Under the pieces are notes generated by a model that did not search any database, had not been told where the DNA came from, and saw nothing but the letters and a program-made list of their open reading frames with translations. From assembly GCA_026399075.1 (NCBI GenBank), contig JAPLRR010000084.1, forward strand, positions 62,001 through 126,000: a stretch of DNA of 64,000 nt, in the 5' to 3' direction. Below are positions 26,253-36,269 of the stretch, in pieces (the first letter of the stretch is position 1; the number at the start of each line of letters is the position of its first letter). This stretch comes from Methylococcales bacterium (lineage in GTDB: Bacteria > Pseudomonadota > Gammaproteobacteria > Methylococcales > Methylomonadaceae). The position numbers were made by a program, and so were the translations under genes.

Positions 26253-29200
26253 TCATTTGAATAAGTTGATAAACGGCGCCGAATTATTTTCACCACAAAC
26301 ACACCATGCACTAAGATTTGCCAACATGTTAACTTGTGCTGGGGTTAACTGCGTTTCCGTAATGGTAGAATAGTGTGGGAAATTACTGTTCAATCCATCA
26401 TCAGAGCTAGAACTTGTGAATAAGTTTTCAACGCTGGTGGCAAGCAAGCCATGCCAAGTTCTCACATCATTCAGATAGCACCACAACACCTTCACCGTAC
26501 GTCCGGCAGTCACACTAAACCACGGATTGTCAACTGTAGTTAATGTTTGTAAAAACGTACATGGATAGATATGAGAAAAATAACCTGGAATAGTCTCACC
26601 GTTAGTCTCACCGCTTCCTGCCGCTGCCAAGCCTTGCAATAGCGGGCCAAAACTTGAACTCGGAAATAGTTGACATACAGATTGGGTGCCTCCTTTATGA
26701 TCTTGAGCATAAGAAATATAACCGCGATTCTTATCATAAGCTTGATAACCAAACAAAACGGCAATTTGATCATCCACCTTGTAATTTGTGTTGGGCAGCA
26801 TTTGGCCTTCATATACAACGCCATAAGTTGTGCTTTCAAAGGCCTCTCCAGAGTTGACAAAAACAATCAGGCTATCAATGTCGGAGTATGACAAGGCACC
26901 GCCAACGCCAGTATTTTCTAAAAATCCCCCATCAGCAAAGCGGGTAGGCCCTTGATTTTTATCTGGGTAAGTGTTGCGTGGCGACCAGTAGTAATATTGC
27001 GGGATAGTGAGCACATCTATGTTTGTGGTAACTTCTTGAACTCTATCCCATATCTGTGCTTTCGCAGTATCAGTAAAGCAGGTTTGTCCATTCGCATCAA
27101 CTGTTAATAGCTCAGGGTATTCAGGTTGCACGGTACGGGCGTAGTCATCAAGTATTTGGTTCAATTCATATTCATCCGTCGTACCAATTATTTCCCACAG
27201 GAATGCCCCAATGGCGGCACTACTGACACCAACCATATCGGCTATTGACCATTGCCTAGGCTGGTCAACCAGAAAATTTTCAGTTGAGGTATCTAAAGAT
27301 TTACAGAACGAGTTGAAGGCAAATGACTGACAAAGACCGCCACCTACACGCATATGATTTGCGTCGATGGCCTGCAAGTAGTTGACTATGCCAGTATAAA
27401 ACGGTGTGCCTTGGACAGGTGCGGCATAATTTTGTTCGCTGTCATTGGGCATCATAACAGCCATTGACATATTACAGATAGGAAATGGGCGGGGCGTACG
27501 TCCTGTATCTTCCTGACTAGCCACAAAATTGAAGGTTTCGTATTCCAAAGAAGCATTTAAATTCAGAATAGCGTCTAGGGTAGTTTTATTGTAGGTAAAT
27601 GATGAGTTTGGATAACCATACGAACCTGCACTGTATAGGCCATACTCTCTAAGGACATTTTCAGCAATCAACACTTGCCAGACCATGGAAGGCGACGTGC
27701 CAAAAAAGGCTATTCTAACGGCCGCGGCAGCGATCAAGTTACGCATGCTCATACGTGGGGATGTAGCCCTGGCCCCAATTAAAGTGCCGCTGGCCATTTC
27801 ATTAACTGAACTGCTTGTGCCGCTAACGGTCGTCCAGCTGTGCGGCTCAATATAACTACCCAAGAAGTCTTGGTCTGTAATGGCGTGGTTACTTAAGTAA
27901 CAATAACTCATGCCGACCCAAGAGCCACCAGACACTGTAGATATTGCTTTGGCTTGGCTCAATAAACTCTTACCATTGATGCTAAGCGTGGAAAGCGCTT
28001 GCAATTGCCCCATCCCTGCCGTCATGGCACGGGATCCACCCCCACTCAAGCAAATGGCGACATTGCCGGGCGTTGAATTGGGGACAATATTATTGTCCGA
28101 TAAAACTTTTGCAATACTTAGCGGCGGAGTATAAAAAGTTTCCACCATAAAGGCGGCTGGTAAGGGAAGCCGTCCATACCATTGCCATTGTCTAATGCCT
28201 AACCCGTTTGTTGAGCTTACCTGATCTTCTTCATATATCAAAAAAGGAAAGCCATTGTTAGCGGCAATAAGAACAACATTTAAATTTTGTTGATATCCCG
28301 AACAGGCGGCAAAAGCACTAAATCCGGCAGGGTGATCATTGGTAAAACTAATTTGGGGGCAAGCGTACCACGCTCCCGAAATTGGATCTTGCGCCAATTC
28401 AAAAACTTGTTTGTTATCTTGCCCCAATAACAATATAGAAAGATATTGGGTTGCTAGGTTACGACCATAACCAGATGTCACAGCAGAAAAGCTGCTGCAA
28501 GCTGAAGGGGTGGGTAACTTTCCGCCATAAGTCCATTTTTTTGACTTTCTATCCAACCAAGTCAGGTAAGGGGCTCCGGAATCCGTGCTAAGCAACACGA
28601 CTTGCAAAGCGCTTTTCCTACCCTGATGGATAGTCACGGCTTTGTAACTAGACACATTAGGATCAACTGGGAATTGATCCCACCACAGCCAAGTACCTTT
28701 AGCATGGTCTTGCCACAACAGCCAAGGTTTACCATTGCTATCAAGCCAAATCGATTGCAGATTACCATGGTGATCTGCGCCGACAGCCATCGTATTAAAA
28801 ACTACGCCAGGATTGCTGGGTAAACTCCCGCTCTGCCATTCACCATTCGCGTTATTTTGCCAAATTAAGTGTGCGGCACCATCTTCCATACCTAATAACA
28901 AAACTTGCAAGTTGCCATTATTGCCCTGTGCCATAATCACTTGGCTATATAATGTGCTATTTTCAGAAAAAGGTAACAAAAAACCCTTATCTGACCAACT
29001 GCCATTAGTGGCTTGTTGTAACAAATAAGGCTGTTTAGTTTCTTTGTCAATCAAGGCTACATTTAAAATATTATCATAACCTTTGCTCATCGCGAGGGTA
29101 TCGAAGCCTTTAGGGCGCGAGGTAATCAAAGGGTCTGGACAAGCACTCCATTGCCCTTTATTACCATTTACATTTTGCCAAATTAGGTAAGGCAATGCAT

Positions 29201-29300
29201 CATCGTTACCTAAAAGCAACGTTTGAACGTTATTAGAGTCACCAGGAATAGCTGCAACAGTTGAATACCCTACTTGACGAGAATTGGTCATATTTGTCAC
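26253..29300 (-). CDS. Seven-repeat propeller fused to a cPLA2/patatin-like phospholipase
   Basis: A 1015-residue protein without a signal peptide. Residues 1 to about 370 hold seven ~45-residue repeats of the form NLQVLLLG-D-G-PYLIWQ-NG-W, as expected for a seven-bladed beta-propeller. From about residue 410 a patatin/cPLA2-like lipase follows: GGGSRA oxyanion motif (about 418), nucleophile Ser in TVSGGSWVG (about 456) and catalytic Asp in ADGGFLEN (about 788). Such serine-aspartate dyads hydrolyse phospholipids, and related enzymes serve as secreted effectors. The gene stands alone, 3.7 kb from the eCIS operon, separated by insertion-sequence debris. A link to the eCIS is speculation. Confidence 0.85.
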   Translation of the reverse strand: MTNMTNSRQVGYSTVAAIPGDSNNVQTLLLGNDDALPYLIWQNVNGNKGQWSACPDPLITSRPKGFDTLAMSKGYDNILNVALIDKETKQPYLLQQATNGSWSDKGFLLPFSENSTLYSQVIMAQGNNGNLQVLLLGMEDGAAHLIWQNNANGEWQSGSLPSNPGVVFNTMAVGADHHGNLQSIWLDSNGKPWLLWQDHAKGTWLWWDQFPVDPNVSSYKAVTIHQGRKSALQVVLLSTDSGAPYLTWLDRKSKKWTYGGKLPTPSACSSFSAVTSGYGRNLATQYLSILLLGQDNKQVFELAQDPISGAWYACPQISFTNDHPAGFSAFAACSGYQQNLNVVLIAANNGFPFLIYEEDQVSSTNGLGIRQWQWYGRLPLPAAFMVETFYTPPLSIAKVLSDNNIVPNSTPGNVAICLSGGGSRAMTAGMGQLQALSTLSINGKSLLSQAKAISTVSGGSWVGMSYCYLSNHAITDQDFLGSYIEPHSWTTVSGTSSSVNEMASGTLIGARATSPRMSMRNLIAAAAVRIAFFGTSPSMVWQVLIAENVLREYGLYSAGSYGYPNSSFTYNKTTLDAILNLNASLEYETFNFVASQEDTGRTPRPFPICNMSMAVMMPNDSEQNYAAPVQGTPFYTGIVNYLQAIDANHMRVGGGLCQSFAFNSFCKSLDTSTENFLVDQPRQWSIADMVGVSSAAIGAFLWEIIGTTDEYELNQILDDYARTVQPEYPELLTVDANGQTCFTDTAKAQIWDRVQEVTTNIDVLTIPQYYYWSPRNTYPDKNQGPTRFADGGFLENTGVGGALSYSDIDSLIVFVNSGEAFESTTYGVVYEGQMLPNTNYKVDDQIAVLFGYQAYDKNRGYISYAQDHKGGTQSVCQLFPSSSFGPLLQGLAAAGSGETNGETIPGYFSHIYPCTFLQTLTTVDNPWFSVTAGRTVKVLWCYLNDVRTWHGLLATSVENLFTSSSSDDGLNSNFPHYSTITETQLTPAQVNMLANLSAWCVCGENNSAPFINLFK

Positions 29301-29359
29301 CTAAAGATAAGTTTATGAAATTAAAAATATTGAACTAATGTTATAACTATTAAGATTTT

Positions 29360-29640
29360 TCATGAACCCACCGAAGTAACGGGTTTGTGCATATCAATAT
29401 GGTCATCCCTTGCGACCACGAACTGTCGCATCATATCGTGGTCTTCATGTTCCAGAAGATGACAGTGGTGAACGTAACGGCCTGCATGCCCTTTAAAAAC
29501 AATTGATTCGCCAGGTTCTATCCTTACAGTATCTTTTGGCCCAAGCTCATTTGCTTGAAAATCTTTTTCATGATCTGACCTTAAAATTATGTTACCGCAA
29601 CAAATCCACGTGCAGATGGGGCAAGGATTTTCTAATCACC
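29360..29640 (-). pseudogene. C-terminal fragment of a multicopper oxidase
   Basis: The minus strand encodes ANELGPKDTVRIEPGESIVF, then HHCHLLEHEDHDMM (the HCHxxxHxxxxM type-1/type-3 copper motif), and a stop at 29360. Just upstream the HLHVDLL segment is in another frame, so the gene is frameshifted as well as truncated. The rest of the oxidase is absent. Confidence 0.8.
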
Positions 29641-29669
29641 CCCTGATACCCTAACTTTTTTATTTGTTC

Positions 29670-30200
29670 CTAGAAGTATAGTACAAAATTTGAACCTTCG
29701 TTTATATCTGGGTTACTCAATCCCGATAGTTGGTTATTTTTTAAGAAGTCAGGAAAAAATTCATCTATTTCTTCGTTGCAATTAGGTAAGTCTTCTATCT
29801 CTTTAATCGCTCTTGACGCTTCGTAATAGGCTCTAATTAACGTTTTTGGTGCGCCTTTATATGCATCTCGAATTGTAGCTTCTCACGGGCTATACGTATT
29901 TCATTAACGCCAATGACCCCCGCCCGAATGTCCGTGAGCAAGGACAAGTATTTTTCACGCGCATCCCAAATAGAAGAAGTCGCTTCTGCATGTTGCTTAG
30001 GGATACCGCTTAAGTTGATCACTTTTGCATAAATGGCCATCAACATAGTCATCACTGCCAAGACAACGGAAAAAAGGCCATATTTTTGCTGCTAAGCGAA
30101 ACGGAAAGGGTAATGGCAACTGCCGTTGTCATTGAAAACACTATTTGCCATCTATTAAGGGCGCTGTTCCAGTTACTTAGTGCTTGACCGAAAATACAAA
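29670..30200 (-). pseudogene. Frameshifted SLATT-like two-helix membrane protein
   Basis: Three consecutive frames on the minus strand read as one protein. NWNSALNRWQIVFSMTTAVA is a first membrane segment. SVVLAVMTMLMAIYAKVINL is a second one, followed by WDAREKYLSLLTDIRAGVIG. After another frameshift near 29880 comes AYKGAPKTLIRAYYEASRAI with an acidic tail to the stop at 29670. Two helices plus the SLATT-like C-terminal helices suggest a SLATT effector of SMODS/SLOG defence systems. It is broken, and no cyclase partner is present. Confidence 0.55.
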
Positions 30201-30274
30201 TAACTATTATATAACAATGGGTTATTGTATAATTATCAAAGTGAAGTTTATCATCCTAAGAAAGCCAGGGGAAG

Positions 30275-31878
30275 ATGAAAGTTTTTAAGTCATTGAAAAC
30301 AAAGCACCCTAAAAAATCTTGGTGGAACCCAATACACCCGCACCGGCCCAACTGTACAAAACTCAGGGACAACTCACGGGAGAAACCTTCCCCATACAAC
30401 GGAAAATTGGCGAGAGACATCGCAGAGATTAAAATCGATGTGCGTTCACGGGACGACATCCCCTTGATCCTGCTCGGTCTCCAGCATATCTATTGTACGG
30501 ATGGCTTGCGGGAACAAGTTTTTGGAATTATTAAAGAAATGCTGCCAACGCAAGTCGTGGATGGCCAAGTCAAACCGGTTTCAGCGGAATTGGGCAGCCC
30601 GGGGATGAACCAGTGGACTATTCTGGTGTTGGGCTGCCTGCGCCTGTGCCTGAACGCCGCAATGACCGCCTCCACGAATTGGCGAACCAGCACCGGACCT
30701 TGCGGCTTATGCTGGGCATTGCCGACTGGGATGAAAAAACATTTTCCCTGCAAACATTAAAGGATAATCTCCGGCTGTTCACGCCGGAGATTTTAGCCCG
30801 TATCAACCAGGTTGTGGTTGGGGCCGGTTACGGCCTGCTCGGAAAAAAAAACACCCCCGCACCCGTCGCAGGCCGTTGTGACTCGTTCGTGGTTGAAACC
30901 GACGTGCATTTCCCAACCGACATCAACTTGCTTTTCGACGCCATGCGCGTTTTACTGCACATTTGCCCGCAGCTTAGCGGGGAGTTTGGGCTTAAAGGCT
31001 GGCGGCAATCTAAAAGTTGTTTGAAAAAGCTCAAAAAAGCGCTAAGGATCATACAGAAGCTCAAACACTCGACAGCAAAGGACGGGGCAAAAAAGCAGGC
31101 CAAAACCGAACAAATCGTCAAGGCGCATCAAACCTTCATTGATTTGTCGGCGGCGTATCTGGAACGGGCCGGGGCAACCCTCGCACAACTCGCGACTGCA
31201 CATCAGGTCCCTGAACTGCAGCTGGCGAAGCCCAAACAGTTCATTGCCCACGCCAAACGCCAGATCGACCAAATCGAGCGCCGTGTGATAAAAGGCGAAA
31301 CCATACCGCATGGCGAAAAAGTCTTTTCCCTATTCGAGCCGCACACGGAATGGGTTTCCAAAGGCAAGGCGGGGGTGCCCGTTGAGCTTGGGGTGCGTGT
31401 GGCGGTGGTGGAGAGCCGTGAGGGCTTTATCCTGCACCACCAGGTCATGGAAAAGACCACCGATGACAAGATTGCAGTAGAAACACAAGCCCTGTTCCCT
31501 GGCTTTAAAGCCTGTAGCTTTGACAAGGGTTTCCATAGTCCGGCCAACCAAACTGAACTCAAGGCCATGCTTGACCAAGTGACGCTGCCGAAAAAGGGCA
31601 AGCTGTCCTTAACAGAACAAGCGCGTGAGACCGACGAAGCGTTCGTTGCCGCAAGGAAGGCGCATTCGGCAGTCGAATCAGGCATCAATGCACTGGAGGT
31701 CCACGGTCTGGACGTATGCCTTGACCACGGGATTGATGGGTTCAAACGCTACGTGGCCTTAGCCGTCTTGTCGCGGAATATTCAAAAAATCGGCCAGATC
31801 AAGCGTGATGCCGGACGTGAACGGCTGGCCCGTGAACGGGAGCGGTTACGCCAGCGTCAGCAAAAGCTCGCCGCTTAA
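30275..31878 (+). pseudogene. ISNCY-family transposase with a frameshift
   Basis: The N-terminal part (30275-30660) carries IKIDVRSRDDIPLILLGLQH and MNQWTILVLGCLRLCLN. The frame then shifts near 30655 and continues with NDRLHELANQHRTLRLMLGI to a stop at 31878. The second frame has the DDE-type core (CDSFVVETDVHFPTDINLL, SFDKGFHSPANQ, AHSAVESGINALEVHGLDVC). The total would be about 530 residues. One indel separates the halves, so it is inactive unless frameshifted. No inverted repeats were identified with confidence. Confidence 0.85.
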
Positions 31879-32002
31879 CTTTTTGTAAACGGTTTTTGGC
31901 AAGGACACAGGTAAGTTACGCCAAAAATCCGGGAAGATTGCAGGTTTTTGTCGGATTCCCTGTTTTTGTTGCAAGCTACACCAACGGCCAGCCTATTTTC
32001 GT

Positions 32003-32617
32003 TTGGAATTTAGCAATGTTTTAAGGCGGATTTTAATTTTTTGCTTTTTCGGTCAGACACTACTTAATTCACGGCTTAGCGAATCAGTCCATTTCATACA
32101 TTTGCTGGCAGGCCCTAGGCAAGTGGGTAAAACCACAATGGTTAGGGATCTTATCGGGCAAAACCCACAAAGCAGTTATTACGTCTCGGTGGATGAAGAA
32201 GACACCATTGCCAATAACATGTATAGCCTAGGCAGTCTTCCTGCCGCTATTTTCCCGCCACAAAACAAAGATGCTGCTTGGTTGCAATTTCAGTGGCAAG
32301 AAGTCAGAAACCGCGCCGCCCAGTGGCTGAATTCCGGGCAAAATTCGCGTAATGATGTGGAAGCCGCCGCTTTTGTTTTTGCTATTGATGAAGTCCAAAA
32401 AATTGAGCAGTGGTCTAACATAGTCAAAGGGCTTTGGGATGCCGATAGGGCCAATGGCGTACCCATGCACGTTGTGTTACTCGGTTCAGCGCCAATGCTG
32501 ATGCAAAAAGGGCTATCCGAAAGTTTGGCAGGACGCTATGAAGTCATGACAATGAGCCACTGGGGCTTTACCGAAATGCAGGAAGCATTTGTTTGTGGCC
32601 ATTTTTGGTTATGTTAA
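32003..32617 (+). pseudogene. Truncated AAA_14-type ATPase (DUF4143 family)
   Basis: 204 codons with the Walker A motif LLAGPRQVGKTTMV, a Walker B-like VFAIDEVQKIEQW and the sensor segment HVVLLGSAPMLMQ. Family members are about 380-450 residues with a DUF4143 C-terminal domain. Here the frame ends right after HWGFTEMQEAF, so that domain is lost. The first ~25 residues do not match the family and may derive from the neighbouring insertion element. Non-functional relic. Confidence 0.75.
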
Positions 32618-32982
32618 GTTACAAAGGCTTACGACAATGCAGGCGATCAGGAACTGTTACCAAGTACGGCAAGACTTATTCACAAACGTGGTGAGGACTT
32701 TCATTTCAGAATGCCATATCGGTGAAAACAGTTTGAACCCACTTTTTTCGGCTGTCGTCAATGCGTAACTTCTATAAAGTTTTAAATTGGGAATTGATGG
32801 GAAGAGACATCTTTTTTTGCCATTAAGGAAAGGTTTGATACAATCCAGCTAATATGTTGGGTGATTTAACCCAGAGAGTATCCTCTTTGAGTTTATACAC
32901 AAGATAAAGTCGTGTTGCTGTAACCAGCAGACATATTCATCAGATAGGTTAAGAACATCAACTAACAACGATAAAATTTATA
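32618..32982. other. Leader region of the eCIS operon
   Basis: 365 bp before the first eCIS gene. I see no supported gene. The last ~60 bp are AT-rich (ending ACGATAAAATTTATA before the ATG at 32983) and are the likely promoter region, but I cannot name -35 and -10 boxes with confidence. Confidence 0.4.
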
Positions 32983-33615
32983 ATGATTACCGAAGCGGTG
33001 GTTTTCATCAGGGATGAAGTACGTAATTATCTCAGGCAAGTTAATGCCGCGCTCAACGCGAACGACGTTTTGTTGGGAAATATTGCCTCGCTGGAAAACC
33101 AAACGAATCTTTCTGATAAGGTAATCATTACACTGGTCAATATTGAGGAAGAGAGCGCATTAAAAAACAGTAAAAGCTGGTCTAAGAATCCCCTTACAGG
33201 TGGAATTGAGACCAGATTTCCACCCGTATACCTCAATCTCTATCTTCTATTCACAGCCACTTTGCCTGAATCTTTGGGCGAAACTGACACGCATTACCAA
33301 AGGGCCTTGAATCGGATTGCTGCAATCGTTGAACTTTTCCAATCAAAAAAGGTTTTTACGCATCAAAACTCTCCTGCGTTTGATCCTAGCGGGCTACAAG
33401 AACGATTGCTCAATGAGATTCATCTCGTTCCAGAGTTGTATACCTTGACTTTCGAGCAAATTAACCATCTATGGGGATCCCTCGGAGGGAAACAGTCCCC
33501 CTTTGTGATGTATAAGATACGGGTGGTTAAAATTCAAAGTCCCATATATGCGGAGGTTCCACCTATCGAATCAGTCGATTTTGAGGGTAACGACTGGAAT
33601 AACCATTCTAACTAA
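32983..33615 (+). CDS. eCIS tail terminator, DUF4255 (Afp16/Pvc16 type)
   Basis: A 210-residue DUF4255 protein. MITEAVVFIRDEVRNYLRQV, VIITLVNIEEESALKN and PPVYLNLYLLFTATLP are diagnostic. Its homologue Afp16/Pvc16 caps the sheath and tube at the end away from the baseplate and sets particle length. First gene of the plus-strand operon. Intact, of normal length. Confidence 0.93.
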   Translation: MITEAVVFIRDEVRNYLRQVNAALNANDVLLGNIASLENQTNLSDKVIITLVNIEEESALKNSKSWSKNPLTGGIETRFPPVYLNLYLLFTATLPESLGETDTHYQRALNRIAAIVELFQSKKVFTHQNSPAFDPSGLQERLLNEIHLVPELYTLTFEQINHLWGSLGGKQSPFVMYKIRVVKIQSPIYAEVPPIESVDFEGNDWNNHSN

Positions 33616-33644
33616 TGCTGTAAGCAATCGATGAGGGGGAGCCG

Positions 33645-34757
33645 ATGACAAGCATTGAATACAAAATTCTCTTCGAGGTTCGAATCTTACATGACTACTA
33701 TCTTTACGGGTTGGAGCCGGGTCCAGGCAACAGTGTAAAGTCGTTCTTTGCTATGAGTGCGGAGAACCAGTCAGCCAGGTTGACAGAACTATTGAAGAGC
33801 GGTCGTTACGACATACGGAAAGACTTGGACCTCCTCATCGGTGCCGATGAGGAGAGGCTGTTCAAAAATTTAAAACTCAAATTTGTCAGGACAGCGACAG
33901 GGTTTTTTCTTGGTATGCAGGTTGAACGGGTAGTCACAAACAATGAAGAGATTCGATTCAAGCCTGCGATTCTCCCCTCTGAAGATGCTTGCGTGACGAT
34001 TGGTCTTTCTATAGCGAATCCCTATTTTGGTTCCATTTCGAATCTGAGGTTGGATCGAGAAACGGATAAGATCTACTACTTTACAAACGAAGGTAACCAC
34101 GAGGATATTTCGTTGGCCGCGCTAATCCCTCCACTTGTTTCAGGGCAGCAGTATCGTATGGGAGATCTCGCATTAATCTCAGGTAGTGTAAAACAAGCCA
34201 TTGCTGATAACACCGGAAATTCGCGCTTTTGGTCAACTGTCGACGGAAAGGGGATCGTTAGCCAGATGGATCGTAGCCTCGATACACTGAAAGATTGGTA
34301 TAGTGAGTGGAGATCTACTATCAGGCTTCGATCAAAGCACCCTGTCGGTATGATAAAAATTGCTTTGATGAGTGGCAACGGACAATTTAGGCCAATCGAC
34401 GAAAAAAAGCTCTTGACAACGAGGCTTTCTAGTAATATAAATTCAGCAACTCATCCAGTGTATGAATTGAGGTGGCTGAGTAGAAAAACATATTGGCGGT
34501 ACAGTAAAAGAAACGGATTTTCAACAAAAGAGAGGGAATACATAATGAATGGTACAGGATCGCTACTTGACATAGATGGGGACAAGTTTTTCACGAAGGA
34601 TCCATTGCCGATTACGCGAGATCGATTTAGTATTAATTGGCCAGGTGCTTCCATTCGACTCCCGAACGCTCAACCGGGTTCAATGAAAGCGGAAGGTAAT
34701 AAGATATTTAGCGACATCGAATTTAATGAACTAAACCCGGTCTTCAGGGAATTTTAA
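33645..34757 (+). CDS. Probable eCIS cap adaptor (Cis16B-like)
   Basis: A 370-residue protein with no domain I can name. It starts MTSIEYKILFEVRILHDYYL and is rich in beta-type sequence. GGGGAG precedes the ATG. It sits between the tail terminator and the sheath gene, the position of the cap-adaptor gene of the Algoriphagus-type eCIS, so a cap-adaptor role is the best guess from order alone. Cytoplasmic, no signal or membrane segment. Confidence 0.55.
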   Translation: MTSIEYKILFEVRILHDYYLYGLEPGPGNSVKSFFAMSAENQSARLTELLKSGRYDIRKDLDLLIGADEERLFKNLKLKFVRTATGFFLGMQVERVVTNNEEIRFKPAILPSEDACVTIGLSIANPYFGSISNLRLDRETDKIYYFTNEGNHEDISLAALIPPLVSGQQYRMGDLALISGSVKQAIADNTGNSRFWSTVDGKGIVSQMDRSLDTLKDWYSEWRSTIRLRSKHPVGMIKIALMSGNGQFRPIDEKKLLTTRLSSNINSATHPVYELRWLSRKTYWRYSKRNGFSTKEREYIMNGTGSLLDIDGDKFFTKDPLPITRDRFSINWPGASIRLPNAQPGSMKAEGNKIFSDIEFNELNPVFREF

Positions 34758-34809
34758 AAATCTCCCCTGAGGAAACAAATTTTTTAAAGACTAATGGATT
34801 TAAAAAAAC

Positions 34810-36228
34810 ATGGCTACCACTAACCTCATACCCCGTCTGAAGACGCCCGGCGTTTACGTAGAAGAGATCCCAAAACTACCACCCTCCATTGCCCAAGTAG
34901 AGACTGCAATCCCTGCTTTTATTGGGTATACAGAGAAGGCGGTCAACAGCCGTAATGAGTCGTTGGTCAACGAACCAACGCGAATAAGCTCCATGTTAGA
35001 GTATAAGAGGTTCTTCGGAATACCAGCCACCGAAAAGAATCTCATCGTCAATATTGATGATAATGAAATCAATGCGTTAGTTGGCGAGGGTGGTCGATCT
35101 AAGTTCCAAATGTATTATGCTCTCCAACTCTTTTTCGATAATGGGGGAGGCCCTTGCTACATCGTATCTACTGGTAAATATCCAGAGGGCGGCGCAATAA
35201 CTTTATCAGACTTGGAAAAGGGACTCACGGTTACCGAGAGAGAGAACGAGGTTACCCTGTACGTCTTCCCAGATGCTCAGGGTTTTGATAATGCAGATGA
35301 CTATTATGGTCTCTACAATAAAGCGATTGATATGTGCACAAAATTGCAGGATCGCTTTACGGTTATGGATGTATGGCATGACTCAAAACTTGGTTCCGAG
35401 GATTGGTTCAAGAATATCGAAACCTTGCGCGATAAGATCGGTTCTGAGGTCAATAAAATCAAATATGCCGCTTCTTACTTCCCCAATCTATATACGACTC
35501 TTGATCTTTATTACGGGGGCGAGGGCGCCGGGGACGATAATGTCGCAGTTAATTTTAACGGGGAATCCATAAAGCTTACAGCACTCAAAACTAGGGACAA
35601 CAGTCTTTACTTTCGTGCCCGCAGTGCACTCCAGGCTATTCCCTGTGTGATGCCGCCTTCGCCTGCGATTGTGGGTATTTACGCCAGAGTCGATGCATCT
35701 CGTGGAGTGTGGAAAGCGCCCGCCAATGTCGGCTTGAATTCAGTGATCAAACCCTCAATACTCCTGACTGATGAGGATCAAGGGAGGCTTAACGTGGACA
35801 CATTAGCTGGTAAGTCGGTTAATGTGATCCGTTCGTTCACCGGCAGAGGTATTATCGTTTGGGGTGCCAGAACTCTGGCGGGCAACGACAACGAGTGGCG
35901 TTACGTACCCGTGAGGCGCTTTTTCAATATGGTGGAAGAGTCGGCCAAGAATGCTAGTGCGCAGTTCGTGTTTGAACCCAATGATCGAAACACATGGACA
36001 CGGGTGCGGTCCATGATTGAAAACTTTCTCACACTACAGTGGCGGGCCGGCGCTCTCATGGGAACCACGACAGAGGAGGCTTACTATGTGCGCGTTGGTC
36101 TCAATGAGACTATGACCGAGCTAGATATTTTAGAGGGGAGAATGATTATTGAGATAGGGATGGTGGTCGTGCGCCCTGCGGAATTTATCATCCTCCAGTT
36201 CAGCCATAAGATGCTCTCCGAATCCTAA
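34810..36228 (+). CDS. eCIS contractile sheath protein
   Basis: A 472-residue phage-tail-sheath family protein. The N-terminal RLKTPGVYVEEIPKLPPSIA and FIGYTEKA are typical. The C-terminal domain has GRGIIVWGARTLAGNDNEW, YVPVRRFFNMVEES and GRMIIEIGMVVVRPAEFIIL. It polymerises around the inner tube and drives injection by contraction. Only one sheath gene is present, where Afp and PVC have three, so the sheath is probably made of one subunit type, as in MAC-like and Algoriphagus-type systems. Confidence 0.96.
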   Translation: MATTNLIPRLKTPGVYVEEIPKLPPSIAQVETAIPAFIGYTEKAVNSRNESLVNEPTRISSMLEYKRFFGIPATEKNLIVNIDDNEINALVGEGGRSKFQMYYALQLFFDNGGGPCYIVSTGKYPEGGAITLSDLEKGLTVTERENEVTLYVFPDAQGFDNADDYYGLYNKAIDMCTKLQDRFTVMDVWHDSKLGSEDWFKNIETLRDKIGSEVNKIKYAASYFPNLYTTLDLYYGGEGAGDDNVAVNFNGESIKLTALKTRDNSLYFRARSALQAIPCVMPPSPAIVGIYARVDASRGVWKAPANVGLNSVIKPSILLTDEDQGRLNVDTLAGKSVNVIRSFTGRGIIVWGARTLAGNDNEWRYVPVRRFFNMVEESAKNASAQFVFEPNDRNTWTRVRSMIENFLTLQWRAGALMGTTTEEAYYVRVGLNETMTELDILEGRMIIEIGMVVVRPAEFIILQFSHKMLSES

Positions 36229-36269
36229 CAACCGGGAGTGGTCAGCGCGTAAACAAATCAAGGAAAACC

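Noticed and set aside
26120-26311. 63-codon frame near the GC-rich hairpin
   Set aside because: It overlaps the phospholipase gene end and reads through the hairpin repeat, giving low-complexity sequence only.
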